Assembly (NCBI GenBank): GCA_004154925.1
Contig: QJNS01000046.1
Location: forward strand, 310,001 to 374,000
Length of the DNA: 64,000 bases
Direction: 5' to 3'
From: Monosporascus cannonballus
Taxonomy: Eukaryota > Ascomycota > Sordariomycetes > Xylariales
Positions 51,460-64,000 of the stretch are shown one piece after another (within the stretch, counting starts at the first letter, position 1; every line of letters starts with the position of its first letter). A program made the translations under genes and the position numbers. Under the pieces are notes generated by a model, which did not search any database, was not told the DNA's origin, and saw only the letters and a list, made by a program, of their open reading frames with translations.

Positions 51460-54400
51460 TCAATCAGGGCCTAACTCGCCACTAATAAACCCAACCTGCC
51501 TGCGATTCAACCCGGGCCCGCCACTGGCAGAAGACAGGCTAGCGGCGAGGGCGTTCTGACTCTCGACGAGCCTGCGTTGTTCGGCAACTCTCTGGCGGAA
51601 CCTCGCGTCGGCGGCGCGGTCGAAGCGCTCGGCCTCCTCGCGCTCGCGCAGCCGCAAGCTAGAGAGCTGGGCCGCGTTGCCGACACGCTCGGAGCCGAGT
51701 TCGCGCTCGTGCTCCAGCAGCCGGCGATGGCCCACGTCGTCGGCGCGCGCGATGGCCTCGCGGTGGGACAGCTCCGCCGCCTGTCGCGCTCGCTGCTGCC
51801 GAAGCGCCGCGTTGAAGGCGTCCTCGTCGGCGCGGCGGCGCTGCTCAACGGCTGAGAGCTCCGAGGCCAGCGCGCGTCGCCGCGCCGCCTCTTCCAGCTC
51901 CGCCTGGTCTGCGAGCATCTTCTGTCGCGCGGCCGCGAGCTCGCGGGCCCGCCGCAGCGCCCGCGCGTGGTCCTCGTCCTCGTCGCGGAGGCGCGCGAGC
52001 CGGGCGCGCCGCTCCTGCTCTTCGGCCTCTAGGTGCACCGGCAGGCCCTTTGCGCCGTCGGGCTGTGGACCGGAGTTGGCGTAGTAGACGTCGGCGCACC
52101 GGTTGTGGCGTAGGAGAGCCTGGAGCTCGGGCTTGTGGTCCGAGGCCGGGAGCACGCGCTCGACGTACACGGTGGGCGAATATGTGAACTTGCCATCCGT
52201 GTACAGGTTGAAGGGCTTGTTGACGAATTTCCACATGTGTGTCCGGAGGAGGACCTTGGTAGTGGCTAGCGGGTCAGCTGACTCGAGGGCGAGCAGCAGG
52301 ACGGATTTCCCGTTCGACTGAAGGCTGATATCGGAGCCGCTTTGGATAAGGAAGTTGATCGCCTTCTCCATCTGTTTCTCGCGCATAGCGGTGATCTCTC
52401 CCACACCGGCCGCGTGAAGGCATAATTCGCCCAGTGCGCTGCGTCCCTCATGCAGCGGGCTCGGGAAGTCCGGATCGTGATTGTACTCTACTAGGACCTG
52501 CATAGCCTGCAGGTTCAGTTCCCGTGCTGCGTTATGTAGCGAGCCATCATTCCTCGATGCCCCGGCAGCCAACAAGTTAGACATCATGACGACTCCCAAT
52601 TCGCCGCCGATAGCGGCCGCCATTGACAGTGGTGATCTGCCGGTTGCGTCTTGCACATCGACCTGGGCGCCTGCCAGTAGAAGTGACTTGACGAGATCCT
52701 GGCGACGATTTTGAATGGCCACCATTAGGGGCGTGACCCGAGAGACGCGAGTCTCGAAGTCCACTTTGGCTATTGAGGATATTAGCGGCTAGCTTTCGAA
52801 ATAGGATCACGCTACTCACCACCTTTCTCGATCAGCAGATTGATGACGGCGCTGCTGATTTTCTTCTGAGATTGTAACAAAGCCCACAAGAGGAGAGTTA
52901 CGGGCTCATCTTCTTCGACCTCCGGCATGACTCTGTAGGTGGTCATCTGCTCGTGATAGAAACCGACATCGAGAAGCGCTTGCAAGATCTTGGTGGACCT
53001 GGGGAATTCTGACAGAGCTCGGAAGACGATGGGAGCGGATCCAGGATAGACGAACATGACATCAACTTGGTGCTGACCATCCTTGTGATCGGTAAATAGG
53101 GTAATGAGCTCATGAAGCTCGTCTTCTGACACGTTGGCATCGAAGATCCGTGGGAACGCCAGGGTGAGGGCCTCGACGCTGGGCTTCTCTTCAAGCAATA
53201 TTCCAAGTAAGTCTGCCCGACCTTGTGAGGCCGCACTCTGTAAAGCTTCCCCATGGTTGTGATTGACATCTGCGCCATATCTCACGAGGAGCTCCAAGAA
53301 ACGGTTTGCTATGTCGCCTGTGCTCACTCGCTTAGGGTTAAGGACTGTGATAAGCGCCTGGTTCAACCCGTTTCCGGAGGCCCCTTTCTCAAGTAAGCAC
53401 TTGGCTATCTCATGCCCGCGCTCTGACAGCAAAGTGCCGATATCTTGGGCTCCGAATGCCCCCTCGAATATAACAGATGCATCTGTGGCTGTGACGTTAG
53501 ACTCCAAAAGCCGGGCGAAGGCGGAAGGCTGCAACGTTCTCGTCGCATCAATCAAGGTTTGGCAGCCATTCTCGACAAGCGACGCTCCGTTGGCGACCAG
53601 GAGTCGAATGAGCCTCTCCTCAGGCTCCTCTTCTTTCATTACTCGATTCAGCGCGGAATGTAGGGCATCTGGAACTGGTTTCCCCGCCTCGAAAACCCAC
53701 TCCATCACGGTGAACCTGGTGTCCCTGATGAGATCCCAGCACGCATCTATCGCGCGGGCCAGGGTGGAGTGCGAGGGCTTTCGCTGGCATCCGCCCACAT
53801 CGACGATGCCGAGAAGCATCTCGAGGCTTCCGAGGAACGCGCTCCTCGTTGCCTTGTCTACTGCCTCGCCAGCGTTATAGTCGGGGCTAGCGCCGTACTC
53901 CAACAGAAGCTTGAGAAGATCTTCCCCGCTACCGCCGAACCTGACGGCCGAGACGAGCTGGGCGTCGACCACCTCGCCGGCAACGCCCATCTGTAGGAGC
54001 AGCTTGAAGATCTTGGCGCGTTTCTCGAGATCGCCGACCTCGGTTGCGGCTTGGAATCCTCTCTGGAGCGTCTGTTGGCCGACCTTCTTGTCGCCGGCAA
54101 GAAGCATCTTCAGCACATCGGCAGCCCCCGATCGGCAGGCTTCGACCACGGCCTGGCCGCCCTTGTGCTCCGCGTTGGCGCCGTTCTGTACGAGCATCTT
54201 GCCGAACTCGAGATCCCCGTCCGCGGCCGCCGTGAGCAACGCATTCGATACGACGTCGCCGGCGGCGCCGGCTTCCAACAGCCTACTGCAGCATAGACTA
54301 CGCTGTGTTCTGTTCGTCCACTTGACCGCGCGCGAAAATCCATCGTTGAGGGCGTCCACCGGGAAGCGCTTCTTCTGGAGGATCAACTCTACGATATCCT

Positions 54401-57026
54401 GCCTCTCCTTCGTGATAGCTTCAGTCAGGACCTGACCGTCTTTGGTGTCTGCATGTGAGAGGAGAGTGTCGAGGAGTGGGATGTCGTCGGTATGTGTCTG
54501 AACCGCGAAGACCAGGGCTCGGTTGGACTCGCTTGCGGGTATGCCGGCATCTACGATCTTCTGTGCGAAAATGAGACGATCCTTGGGGTCGCGTATGCGG
54601 AGCGCCTGAGGCATCGCGAGGGCTAGCGAGTTGGGGCTGGGTTTTGCGGAAAACAAGATATCTACTAGTTGCATGTTGGCAGCGGCCACTGCTCTACCCA
54701 ATGCCTCCGCATTGTTAGCATTGATGTCCGCCCTATTCTCCAGTAACAACTTCAGTGAAGTAAAATCCCGATCAGATGGACGTGTTTTGACTAGCATTTT
54801 GACTTCTTCTATGACTAGGCCGGTGATGATCTCTTTCGGTTTGGTCCGCCGTAGGATAACATCTAATTTGTTAGTCTTCATGGGAGAAGATGGAAGTTGG
54901 CCGGTAGCTCTGAGGCCAGTTTTCAGGCTCTCATTACTCGGTTGGCCCATGCCGATAACCATGTTGAGAATAATAGGGTCCGGGTGTTGCACTGCATGAG
55001 CGACAGCGCTGCCTCCAGCGAAGTTCACATCCGCATTCCCTTGCTGTAGTAATATTGCCAAGAGCTGTTTATCCGTTGGCGCGCTTTGAATCGTCGTAAT
55101 CACTGCTGCCGACACCTCGCTGCCCGCTTGGGCTGCACCGGCTTGTAACAGTAGAGTGATCATGCGTAGCCTTACAGTCTCATCACTAACGTCCATTGCT
55201 CTCGGTATTGCCTTGGCTGCGACGTCAAATGTCAGTTTCCTGTTGAGGAGTTTTTCTAACAATTCGCAGTCATTATGCGCGATAGCCGTAGAAATACTGT
55301 GACCTCCGTTGAAATTGACATCAGCGTTATAACTTAGGAAGAGGTGAATTAGCTTTTCATCACGGTTTGGCGGTTGTTCCTTTACCGCATTCTCGAGGGC
55401 AGAATGCAGTGGCGCCCCCGAAAGCCCAGCCTTGAGAAACAACTCGGTTATCTGGTAGCGGTCGCCGGGTGGTAGATCTCGTGTGCCGGAAAACACTTGG
55501 GCAAGGACCTGTGGGGAAGGCGGTTTACATGCCAGTATGATGCCGGCAACCGACGCGTTGACTTCCCTGACAGCGACATGCAGTGCCAGTCCGCCTTTAT
55601 AGTCCGTTGACGCAATCTCGTGCCGTTCAAAGACCGTAGTCTGTGATACTCTTCTGAGGTTCTGGTCTCCAGTAGTCTTCGCACCCGGAAAAAATGGTGA
55701 CAGCAGTAGTCTTACCGCTTCGGCATCACCTGCTTCTGCAGCATCAACCAGCGCCTCGTCTAGGGGTGGACCAGATGCCCCTTTACGTAACAGCAGATCA
55801 AGCAGTGAATGTCTTTCTTCAAACCTCAACCTCTTCGGTAGCAACCGGACACATTCAGAAGCGTGCGATGGGCTTAACGTGGATTTCCCGTTCAACAAGA
55901 CTTTGACCAAATCCACTTTGCCTTCCGAAACAGCTCTTCGGATGGCTATCGCATCTTCATATTCAATAGAGGCCCCGTATGAGACGAGTAGATGAACCAT
56001 GTCGAGGAAGTACGTTGCGCTTGCCTGAACAAGCGCCCGAGCGATCGTATCTCCCTCGGCCCCTGCGCATAGTAGAATCTCAGCCATAGAGATCTTCTCG
56101 TTCGGATTGATGTTCTGGTGGTTCATGAGTTGTGCGAAGGCTTCGTTGATCCCCGGCTGCATTGGTGGCTTGTAGCCGAGAAGGATAGCGAGAACGAGAT
56201 CTTTACGTCCCATCCCTATAGCGGCTTTGAGCGCGGCGGCGTTATCGTGATTTCCGTCCGCCGTCGACTGACTGAGGTGTGCCACGGTCCGGAGACACCC
56301 AGACCGTGCTGCCTGGACCATTGATTGCGAGACCCAAGAAGCGGGTGGCCGGCCATCCGAGGAAAGTACGAGCGCGACCAGATCCGGCCGCCCGCCTGCA
56401 GCGCATGCTTCGCGAAATGCCTCCTGGCCATCCGCGGTTTGCGCTGCGCTTGCGCCGTACCTAATGAGTAACTCGAGGATGCGCGCGTTCTGATTACGTA
56501 TAGCAATCGGCAACGCAGTGTCTAAGCTCAGGGAATCGGCATAAGGTAGGAGTACCTCGACCATCTCGACTTGCCCGTTTCGCACCGCGGCCTGAAGGAC
56601 TTGTCTTCGCTCCGCCAGGTCAACGCTTTTCCTCCTGCTCAACAAGTTGGACCGACTCTTCTGTGGGGTAATAAAACCGCCACCAGCAAGGTTCAGTTTG
56701 GATATGAGGGCTTCAGCCACGCCGGGCGAGCCTTGGTTCGCAATGTGGTTCACCAGAGCCGAGTAGACCTCTTTGTGTTCCCATGACCTTTTCTTCGTGG
56801 TGAAAGCGCGAGAGAGGCCGCCCTTCGACTTCTCGTTCTGCGGTTCCACCATTCGCTGTCGCTTGAGTAGCTCTTCAGCGTACTGCTCATCATTGTTCGT
56901 TCGGTATGAGCGTGGTTGGTCTGGCCTGGATAGGGATAATAAGGGGGCTCGGCCTGTAATACCCCATTCCGCACCGAGCTGACCCAACCGACCACGCCGG
57001 TCTTCTTGAACAGGGAAGTGCTTCAT
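51460..57026 (-). CDS. giant ankyrin-repeat protein with C-terminal coiled coil, two exons
   Basis: Predicted 1838-residue protein. Exon 1 is 57,026-52,820; a 50-bp intron (52,819-52,770, GTGAGT...TAG, branch-like GCTAAT) separates exon 2 at 52,769-51,460. Splicing joins L-I-E-K-G to A-K-V-D-F and restores an ankyrin repeat across the junction. Residues 1-90 are basic and polar. From about 90 to 1,560 runs a long solenoid of degenerate ankyrin-like repeats of roughly 30-36 residues, with recurring L-L-x-x-G-A-x and A-V-x-x-x-x-x-D-L-V motifs. About 1,648-1,809 is a highly charged Arg/Ala/Glu/Gln coiled coil, followed by a short Ser/Gly tail. I see no NACHT, NB-ARC, HET or lipase domain, so it is not recognisably an NLR. 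Ankyrin solenoids bind protein partners; function here is unknown. The ATG at 57,026 follows an in-frame stop about 70 bp upstream; an additional 5' exon cannot be excluded. Confidence 0.85.
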
Positions 57027-58358
57027 CTTGTTAAGCGGATAACAGCTCGCAATACAAACTGCGGCCCACTGTACCTCTAGGGACGGATCTGGTTACTAGC
57101 GGGCAGGAGGTCGGGCGAAAGACGAAGAACTACGGGAAGGCAATTCAGGAAGGCGTAAAGAGGAAGACACGGTTCACTCAACGTGCGTCTTGAGAACACC
57201 TTGAATCACCGAGTTCGACCACATTGAACAGGTGATCGACCGAATACATGTAGACAATGCCTGTCGCACAATGTCAAAGCCTCGTCACAACCCAGCCCTG
57301 AATTTGGGGGCGTGGACAATGTCACGGACTGCCACCAACCATAAGACTCTATGCATAGGCGTAAATCAAAACGAGTGCGAAGCGTAGGGTACTGATGAGA
57401 AGGATGTTGAACCCAACTGAACAAGTGCCAATACTCAGAATAGGATACCTGTATGAAGCGAACGCATGTTGGATTATTAAGAAAGAATTAACGAAGTAAC
57501 CCTGGGTTGGGATGAAGTTGGTAGCCTTGAGCTTAAAAAAGGTTCAGCGCTCATGCGCATTCTTGAGCTAGAGTCGAACATATTAGGTGCCAAGAAGCCA
57601 CAGCAAACTGTGCACGTCCACGGCGCTTTGAAGTCAAATAGAGTTGCCTGATTTCGAATTGCCACTCGGAATCCAATAGGAGGTCGTCTAGGGTAGCCGT
57701 TAGTTGGATGGGCAGATTGGGCCAGTGTGAAGTGGGCAGGGGAGTACGAATTACCTAGGTAAGGATTCGTTCATTATTCGTTTGCTGCGCCTGGACAACT
57801 GGGCCGGGCCGAACGACAATCCTTGTGCACTGCACCGTTCGTCCGGTATTATACCGTGGTATCAACCTTCCCGCAAAGAAGATAGTCCACGAGGCTGGTT
57901 GCGCAAGCCGTCGGAATGTCCCCGGGATCCTCTTCTTTCATTTCCTATTCCGCGAAAGAGTGCAAAAGCCGACGCGTCCTGCATGCGTAGGGTCCATAAC
58001 GCCAAGAAGCCATTTTATGCAAGCCTCCTGTCAGAATCCTTCGCCAAACTCACGAAGTACCTCGTATACCGGGGTGTCCAACAAACCAAGGTACGAAGTC
58101 ATCGTACCAGTGCCAACTTTTCACCCAAGCACTTTATATATTTTTCCGTTATCTCTTTTCTACATGGTCTGCATCTTATGCTCTATCCATGGATATCGCC
58201 CTCATCCAATCACTATAACTCCGACACAACTTACCATTGTCATTTTGTCAATTATATGGGAACTCTGTTAGTAAAACCCGTCGCTATAAGGCCAAATTCA
58301 GTTTCAGAGCTTGCCCAATTCATACCGCCATTACCATATCCTCCGTCATCTTGCCTTT
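57027..58358. other. intergenic, no supported gene
   Basis: Upstream region of the ankyrin gene and 3' flank of the epimerase. A 200-codon plus-strand frame (57,782-58,384) runs into the 3' end of the epimerase and has no recognisable motif, so it is not called. No RNA gene or repeat found. Confidence 0.5.
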
Positions 58359-59736
<1,378 letters not shown>

Positions 59737-61633
59737 TGCAGGATTCTGGAGCGATGAAGAGCCTTGTGATTACACCACGTTCAGTTTACTGCCAAGTTGT
59801 TGCGCGTATGACGAGAAAAGGCGACGGGAACTCTAGAAGGTTTATGACTGGGTTTTCATGAGCAGCTAACGATTGAGGGGGTTCGGGAACTTTATTTAAG
59901 TTGCCGCCGCAAGTATAAAAACCTTGGGGGATTCAAAGTTTGGGAGGTGAAATTGGAGGGGCTGAGGGGTTGTTGATTCCTGAATTGGGATTGTCCAACC
60001 GTACGTGGCCGCTGGCTGCGGATAGCCTATGGGAAGTTGCAGATACCTCCTAAGCACCCCTCTACTCCACTTGAGCAGCCCGCCCCCGGTCCCCCCGTCC
60101 CTCCGACTCCCTTACTCAAAACAGGAATTGCGATTGCGTACTTTTACTCCGGAACTGCCCCTCGATTTCGCCCTACCCCCCTACAGCAGCAACCGTAACA
60201 GCGCGGGCATCGCAAAGCTTATCCACCTCCCCGCCCACGCTTCTTGTGCTAGTACTAAGGCCTGCAAATTACTAAGTAGAGCACGGACGTGCGGATACAT
60301 GTGGCGATGATGTCGTTTTCGTTGCAGTGTATCAATATACCTACCTCGGTATATACATATGTCGCAGGGGGCTGGATGCTTGATCTACGAAATAGGTAAT
60401 GCTAGTAGATCTCTGCAGCCGCCAAAGCTCGTGCGATCGTCCGATTTGCTTTCCATCCGCTTTTCGCGTAATGATGCCAACCGGCCGCAAGCTCTCTAGC
60501 ACATAACCTTCACCGCCCATCGGAGTCTTTTGCGTCGATCCTCCTTCGACTGTACGGTTGTCTTTTGGCAGGGCTGACTGCTTGGGAGACATACCACACA
60601 TATCCAAATCAAGGAAAGGACACAGATGAATTTGTGGCACAGGATAGCCACAGCCACAGGGGCCCTTTTTCCAGCCTCACCGTCTTTAAACTGCCACTTG
60701 CATGTACACATGCACAGCTGTCTGGGTCACATGTGCACGCGACGACGACGCGATCAGCTCGCCATGAAAGTGATGATGACGAATAATTAATTGCATCATG
60801 GTTTAGAGAGTTCGCATTCCTCACCCGTAAAGAAAGAGGTCTATCTATCTAGAGCTTCTTAAACCTAGGCATAGGATTATTATAATCTGAAAAGAGCAAA
60901 CGAGCCAGCAATCCGGACATTTCTTTGGCCAGTTCATTTGGCCAACAACTCATCATTCCTCTTTCATCACCGCATCCATGTTCAAGTCGCAAAACCCCGT
61001 CTTCGGAAACTGGCCCTCAATTTATACCGATCCAAACCCTGCCAGGACCGCATGCCACACGGAGCCTTTGTGCTCTTACCGGGTCCGGTGAATATTATCA
61101 TTCATCGTAGACTTACGGAGCCACAATAGCATTCGCCACCAAACGCATTCATCTTGAATATCCAAGGCGTCTCCCATCATTCGAAGCATTCATCTACCTA
61201 ATCCGCCCTTCAGACCGGCTTTCTCCTTTTTGACGAGGTCTTTTATCGCGCGACTTGCCGTCGATGTCACTTGACAGATATTGTCCAGATACCCGATTCA
61301 TCAGGCTTTATTCGTGACCTGATGTAGCATCATTCTCAGGATTCGGGATTAAGTATGTTTTTGATCACGTCTCTCGCATCTGGACTACAGACTACCTTTC
61401 GATTCCAAGCCAATTGGTTATTCCCTTTCATATTTTCATGTTTACGAGAGGATGTTCGGGTGGCTCATCCTCGCACCCAACAATATTATCGGCCTTGTCT
61501 TGTTTGCACTCTCTTTTCTCTCACACGGCACTCGCACATCTCCTTGCACCATCCGCTAATACCCATTCCAGACTCTTCATCCGCGCATCGTGTTCATTAC
61601 ACCAGTACGGCCACATAGTGTATATTCCCAACC
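59737..61633. other. shared divergent intergenic region
   Basis: 1.9 kb between the starts of the epimerase and the SUN-like gene; presumably holds both promoters. Frames of up to 100 codons (for example 60,341-60,640 minus) have no recognisable content. A pyrimidine-rich stretch at about 61,490-61,530 upstream of the ATG at 61,634 is common in fungal promoters and 5' leaders. Confidence 0.55.
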
Positions 61634-64000
61634 ATGGCTCTTGAAGGTTTTAGACATAGGGTCACGAGGTCGCAAGCTCAGGCTGCTAAGGCCTATGGAG
61701 AGCCTCCTGCGGCAGATTTACCGGGCCTGTTCCCTGTACACGATGGATCTTACGGTGTTAACACTCTTATCAACCTCGACTCCTCTTCGAAAAGGGGTAG
61801 GGGTACAAAGAATGCTGGGCTTGTTAATGAGTCTGATGAAGACCGGCTGTTCATGAGACGAGTTCATGGTAAAGATGGCAAGCGGTTCGATATGAAAAGC
61901 AATATCAGAAAGGCCATAAACCAGACCATAAAGAATGCCGAGAAAGACCACAATCCCGATGCGGGTGTGGTCAACCCAGATGAACAGCCCGCTGGTCAAC
62001 CCACTGATCAACCCGCTAGACAACCTGCTGGACAACCCGCTGGACAGCCCGCTAGACAGCCCGCTGATGCCCCTAATACCGGAAGCGCACAACACGTCGA
62101 TGCCCCGAATGCTGAAAATACACGGCCCGCCAGTACGTCGAATTCTGGAAATACGAGACATGGTAACGAAAGACCAAACAGCCCACCTCGGATCCATCCC
62201 TCGTATGGTTCGGATAGGTCCCCCCTACAACCGCAAGCGCCACATCTTCCCAGGTACAATGGGCCTATTACGCCCGCTTCCGGGTCAGACCGAGATATTT
62301 TCGCCCGAAACCCACCATACGCGCGGCCGGAGCTGCGTGCCCAAAGCCAGTACGACATCGTCAACAACCGGCACCCGTCTGACCCTCCCATCGGGCGTGC
62401 ACCACCTCCGTATGGGGTGCCCACCGGACGCGGCTCATCCGCTCCTTATTCCTCGCCTTCACGCCCGGATAGCTCTCGAAGTTTCAATACCGAGAGCGGG
62501 TTGTTTGGGAGCGCAACTCTGCAAACACCCAGGCCCGACTCAGGCACACCCAACCCGCAGACGGGTTGGACCGCAGATGACGAACTGAACTTCAGATTAA
62601 CAGGCCGCCTATCTTCCGAAGAATCCGTCGCCTCTGGGATGCGAGACCCTTCGCCGGACCAGCTGCCGTACGGCCCACTTCCCCTGTTTTTACATCCTGC
62701 GGCCCATTTTGGCGACAAGGGAGGGGGATCGGGCGGAGCCCCCAAAAAGACCAATACATCTCAACCCAGCAGCAAGAATCCCGGCAGACGACCTCAAAAA
62801 AATAGAAATGAACAGAACACAGAAAATCAGCCCGTCAACAACAACGCGAGTCCACGGCAGCGAAGAAATGATCCTAGGCAGGCAAATCCGGACGCGAACA
62901 ATAGACGGCAGCCCGCTCCGGAGGAATCAAATAATGTCCCTCCGGATAACCCGGTGGTGAATAATCCACAGCTACCTGCCCGGGAACCCGCGAACAATAG
63001 AGACCCGGCTAACAGGAGATCGCCCAATGAAAATAGGGCAAACCAAAATGCACCGGCGGCCCTAAGCACAGCCGGGCTGACCGCAGATGAGCTGCGGCAC
63101 ATACAAGAGAGGGTTCGAGACATGCGGCTGCCGCGACGAGGCGACCGGCACGCGCCACAGCCCCTTCCGGCGCTGTCTCTGGCTACGCTGAGCCCTGCTG
63201 AAATCGACGCGACTAAAGCCCTGGCGGCTAGCATGGGAAGGGATCAGGCGACCGTCCAAAAAATCATAGAAAGCCTAAACACGGCCGAGCAACGTCCCAG
63301 CTCTAGCAGCTCGGGGAGTCGTCCTGGGACACCGAAATCTCAGAACGCGCCTCGTCCGGACCCTCGTAGACAGAACCGGGAAGCTCTTTATCCGGGTCTG
63401 CCGCCCGCTAGTGGTAATGGCAATGTCCCGCCTGTTCCACCTAATCACCGACCTCTTCACAATACCCCCCCTCCCCCCGCTACTCCCGACCGTGATGTCC
63501 CGCCTGTCCCATTTCAGGGGCGTATGCATTGGATCGGCCAAATCTGGCAAACATCGGCTCATTGGTTCTTCCGGTGGGTATGGAAAGCCCTGACGGCGGC
63601 CGCAATAATGTTCATCATGTGGGCATTCTTTGGTGTCTCGACCAAACTGTCCAAAGGGGAGTCGCTGCAGTGGTACGGTCTATCCCAACCGAAAGCAAAT
63701 ATCGTCCAATTGCTGCCGGACTCTTCTGGCCTCGCCGATGCGCTTGCGACCCCTAGGAAATTCCTATCTAGAGATGAGTGGAAGTTCGTATGGGGCGAAT
63801 CGGACACCGGTGCCTGGCGAAAGGGCGAGTCAGCAGATGGGAAGCTACTCGATGACGTCCAGAAACACATTCCAAAGGTGGTCCATGTGGAAAGAGATAA
63901 GAATGGGAAGTTCAAGATATCCCAGGACTTCTGGCATGCGCTGAAAGAGCTGATCAAGTCCGATGAGGACCTTTTCAAGGGGTGCAAGGGATGTAAAATT
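61634..64000 (+). CDS. probable SUN-domain (Sad1/UNC-84-like) nuclear-envelope protein, 3' end outside window
   Basis: One uninterrupted frame of 789 codons from an ATG in good context (ACCATGG) to the last base of the window. Residues 1-110 are basic and polar (M-A-L-E-G-F-R-H-R-V-T-R-S-Q). A repetitive Q-P-A-G/R/D block is at 118-145, followed by a long disordered Pro/Asn/Arg/Ser-rich region to about 640. A single membrane helix (A-L-T-A-A-A-I-M-F-I-M-W-A-F-F) lies near 652-669, preceded by W-F-F-R-W-V-W-K. The acidic/basic segment after it contains I-P-K-V-V-H-V and I-S-Q-D-F-W-H-A-L-K-E-L-I, which resembles the lumenal region of fungal Sad1/SUN proteins that link spindle pole body and chromatin to the nuclear envelope. 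The SUN domain itself would lie beyond 64,000, so the family call is an inference from layout; the gene itself is well supported. Confidence 0.7.
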   Translation, partial: MALEGFRHRVTRSQAQAAKAYGEPPAADLPGLFPVHDGSYGVNTLINLDSSSKRGRGTKNAGLVNESDEDRLFMRRVHGKDGKRFDMKSNIRKAINQTIKNAEKDHNPDAGVVNPDEQPAGQPTDQPARQPAGQPAGQPARQPADAPNTGSAQHVDAPNAENTRPASTSNSGNTRHGNERPNSPPRIHPSYGSDRSPLQPQAPHLPRYNGPITPASGSDRDIFARNPPYARPELRAQSQYDIVNNRHPSDPPIGRAPPPYGVPTGRGSSAPYSSPSRPDSSRSFNTESGLFGSATLQTPRPDSGTPNPQTGWTADDELNFRLTGRLSSEESVASGMRDPSPDQLPYGPLPLFLHPAAHFGDKGGGSGGAPKKTNTSQPSSKNPGRRPQKNRNEQNTENQPVNNNASPRQRRNDPRQANPDANNRRQPAPEESNNVPPDNPVVNNPQLPAREPANNRDPANRRSPNENRANQNAPAALSTAGLTADELRHIQERVRDMRLPRRGDRHAPQPLPALSLATLSPAEIDATKALAASMGRDQATVQKIIESLNTAEQRPSSSSSGSRPGTPKSQNAPRPDPRRQNREALYPGLPPASGNGNVPPVPPNHRPLHNTPPPPATPDRDVPPVPFQGRMHWIGQIWQTSAHWFFRWVWKALTAAAIMFIMWAFFGVSTKLSKGESLQWYGLSQPKANIVQLLPDSSGLADALATPRKFLSRDEWKFVWGESDTGAWRKGESADGKLLDDVQKHIPKVVHVERDKNGKFKISQDFWHALKELIKSDEDLFKGCKGCKI
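61985..62068 (+). repeat. 12-bp coding tandem repeat, seven units
   Basis: Seven consecutive 12-bp units of type CAGCCCGCTGGA encode Q-P-A/T-G/D/R in the SUN-like protein (residues 118-145). Units differ mainly by silent changes (CAG/CAA, CCC/CCT) and by the last residue. The array stays in frame and may vary in length between strains. Confidence 0.85.

Noticed and set aside
51577..52084. Arg/Ser/Ala-rich plus-strand frames opposite the ankyrin gene
   Set aside because: Shadows of the GC-rich coiled-coil coding region.
52765..52819. Two separate ankyrin genes
   Set aside because: A 50-bp GTGAGT...TAG intron joins the frames within one ankyrin repeat, so it is one gene.

Overview
The window reads as a chromosome segment of a filamentous ascomycete (Pezizomycotina). 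The grounds are spliceosomal introns of 49-121 bp with CTAAY/CTGAC-type branch sites, a Zn2Cys6 regulator, a PTH11/rhodopsin-type seven-helix protein, fungal UDP-glucose 4-epimerase, and a very large AT-rich block with the signature of repeat-induced point mutation (RIP). I cannot name the species.

Layout. (1) 1 to about 43,380 is an AT-rich isochore in which CpA/TpG is scarce while CpG survives. It is a retroelement graveyard. One Ty3/gypsy chromovirus family is present as at least four copies: A and B on the minus strand in tandem sharing one LTR, C on the plus strand and full length at about 10,948-17,645, and D on the minus strand at about 37,864-43,494. A second gypsy element (E) lies at 17,646 to about 21,000. 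A further LTR pair (28,455-28,680 and 34,820-35,045) delimits a third element. No intact protein-coding gene survives there. (2) 43,496 to 64,000 has ordinary base composition and carries the genes.

Genes, left to right: a two-exon Zn2Cys6 transcription factor (43,496-44,826, minus); a five-exon rhodopsin-domain membrane protein (46,538-47,848, plus); a decayed gene of unknown family (49,499-50,431, minus); a giant 1838-residue ankyrin-repeat protein with a C-terminal coiled coil (51,460-57,026, minus); a four-exon UDP-glucose 4-epimerase (58,359-59,736, minus); and the 5' part of a large, mostly disordered membrane protein running off the window, probably a SUN-domain (Sad1/UNC-84) nuclear-envelope protein (61,634 to beyond 64,000, plus). 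Two short inverted-repeat elements resembling MITEs lie between genes: 45,703-46,040 and a near-perfect 216-bp palindrome at 48,992-49,207.

The genes do not form an obvious pathway or biosynthetic cluster. Epimerase and SUN-like protein look like core housekeeping genes; the regulator, rhodopsin-domain protein, pseudogene and ankyrin protein look like accessory, repeat-adjacent content. The most informative spot is the isochore edge: the LTR of retroelement D ends one base from the stop codon of the transcription factor, its candidate target duplication overlaps that stop codon, and the outer 110 bp or so of the LTR escaped RIP. I did not find a convincing new multi-gene system.
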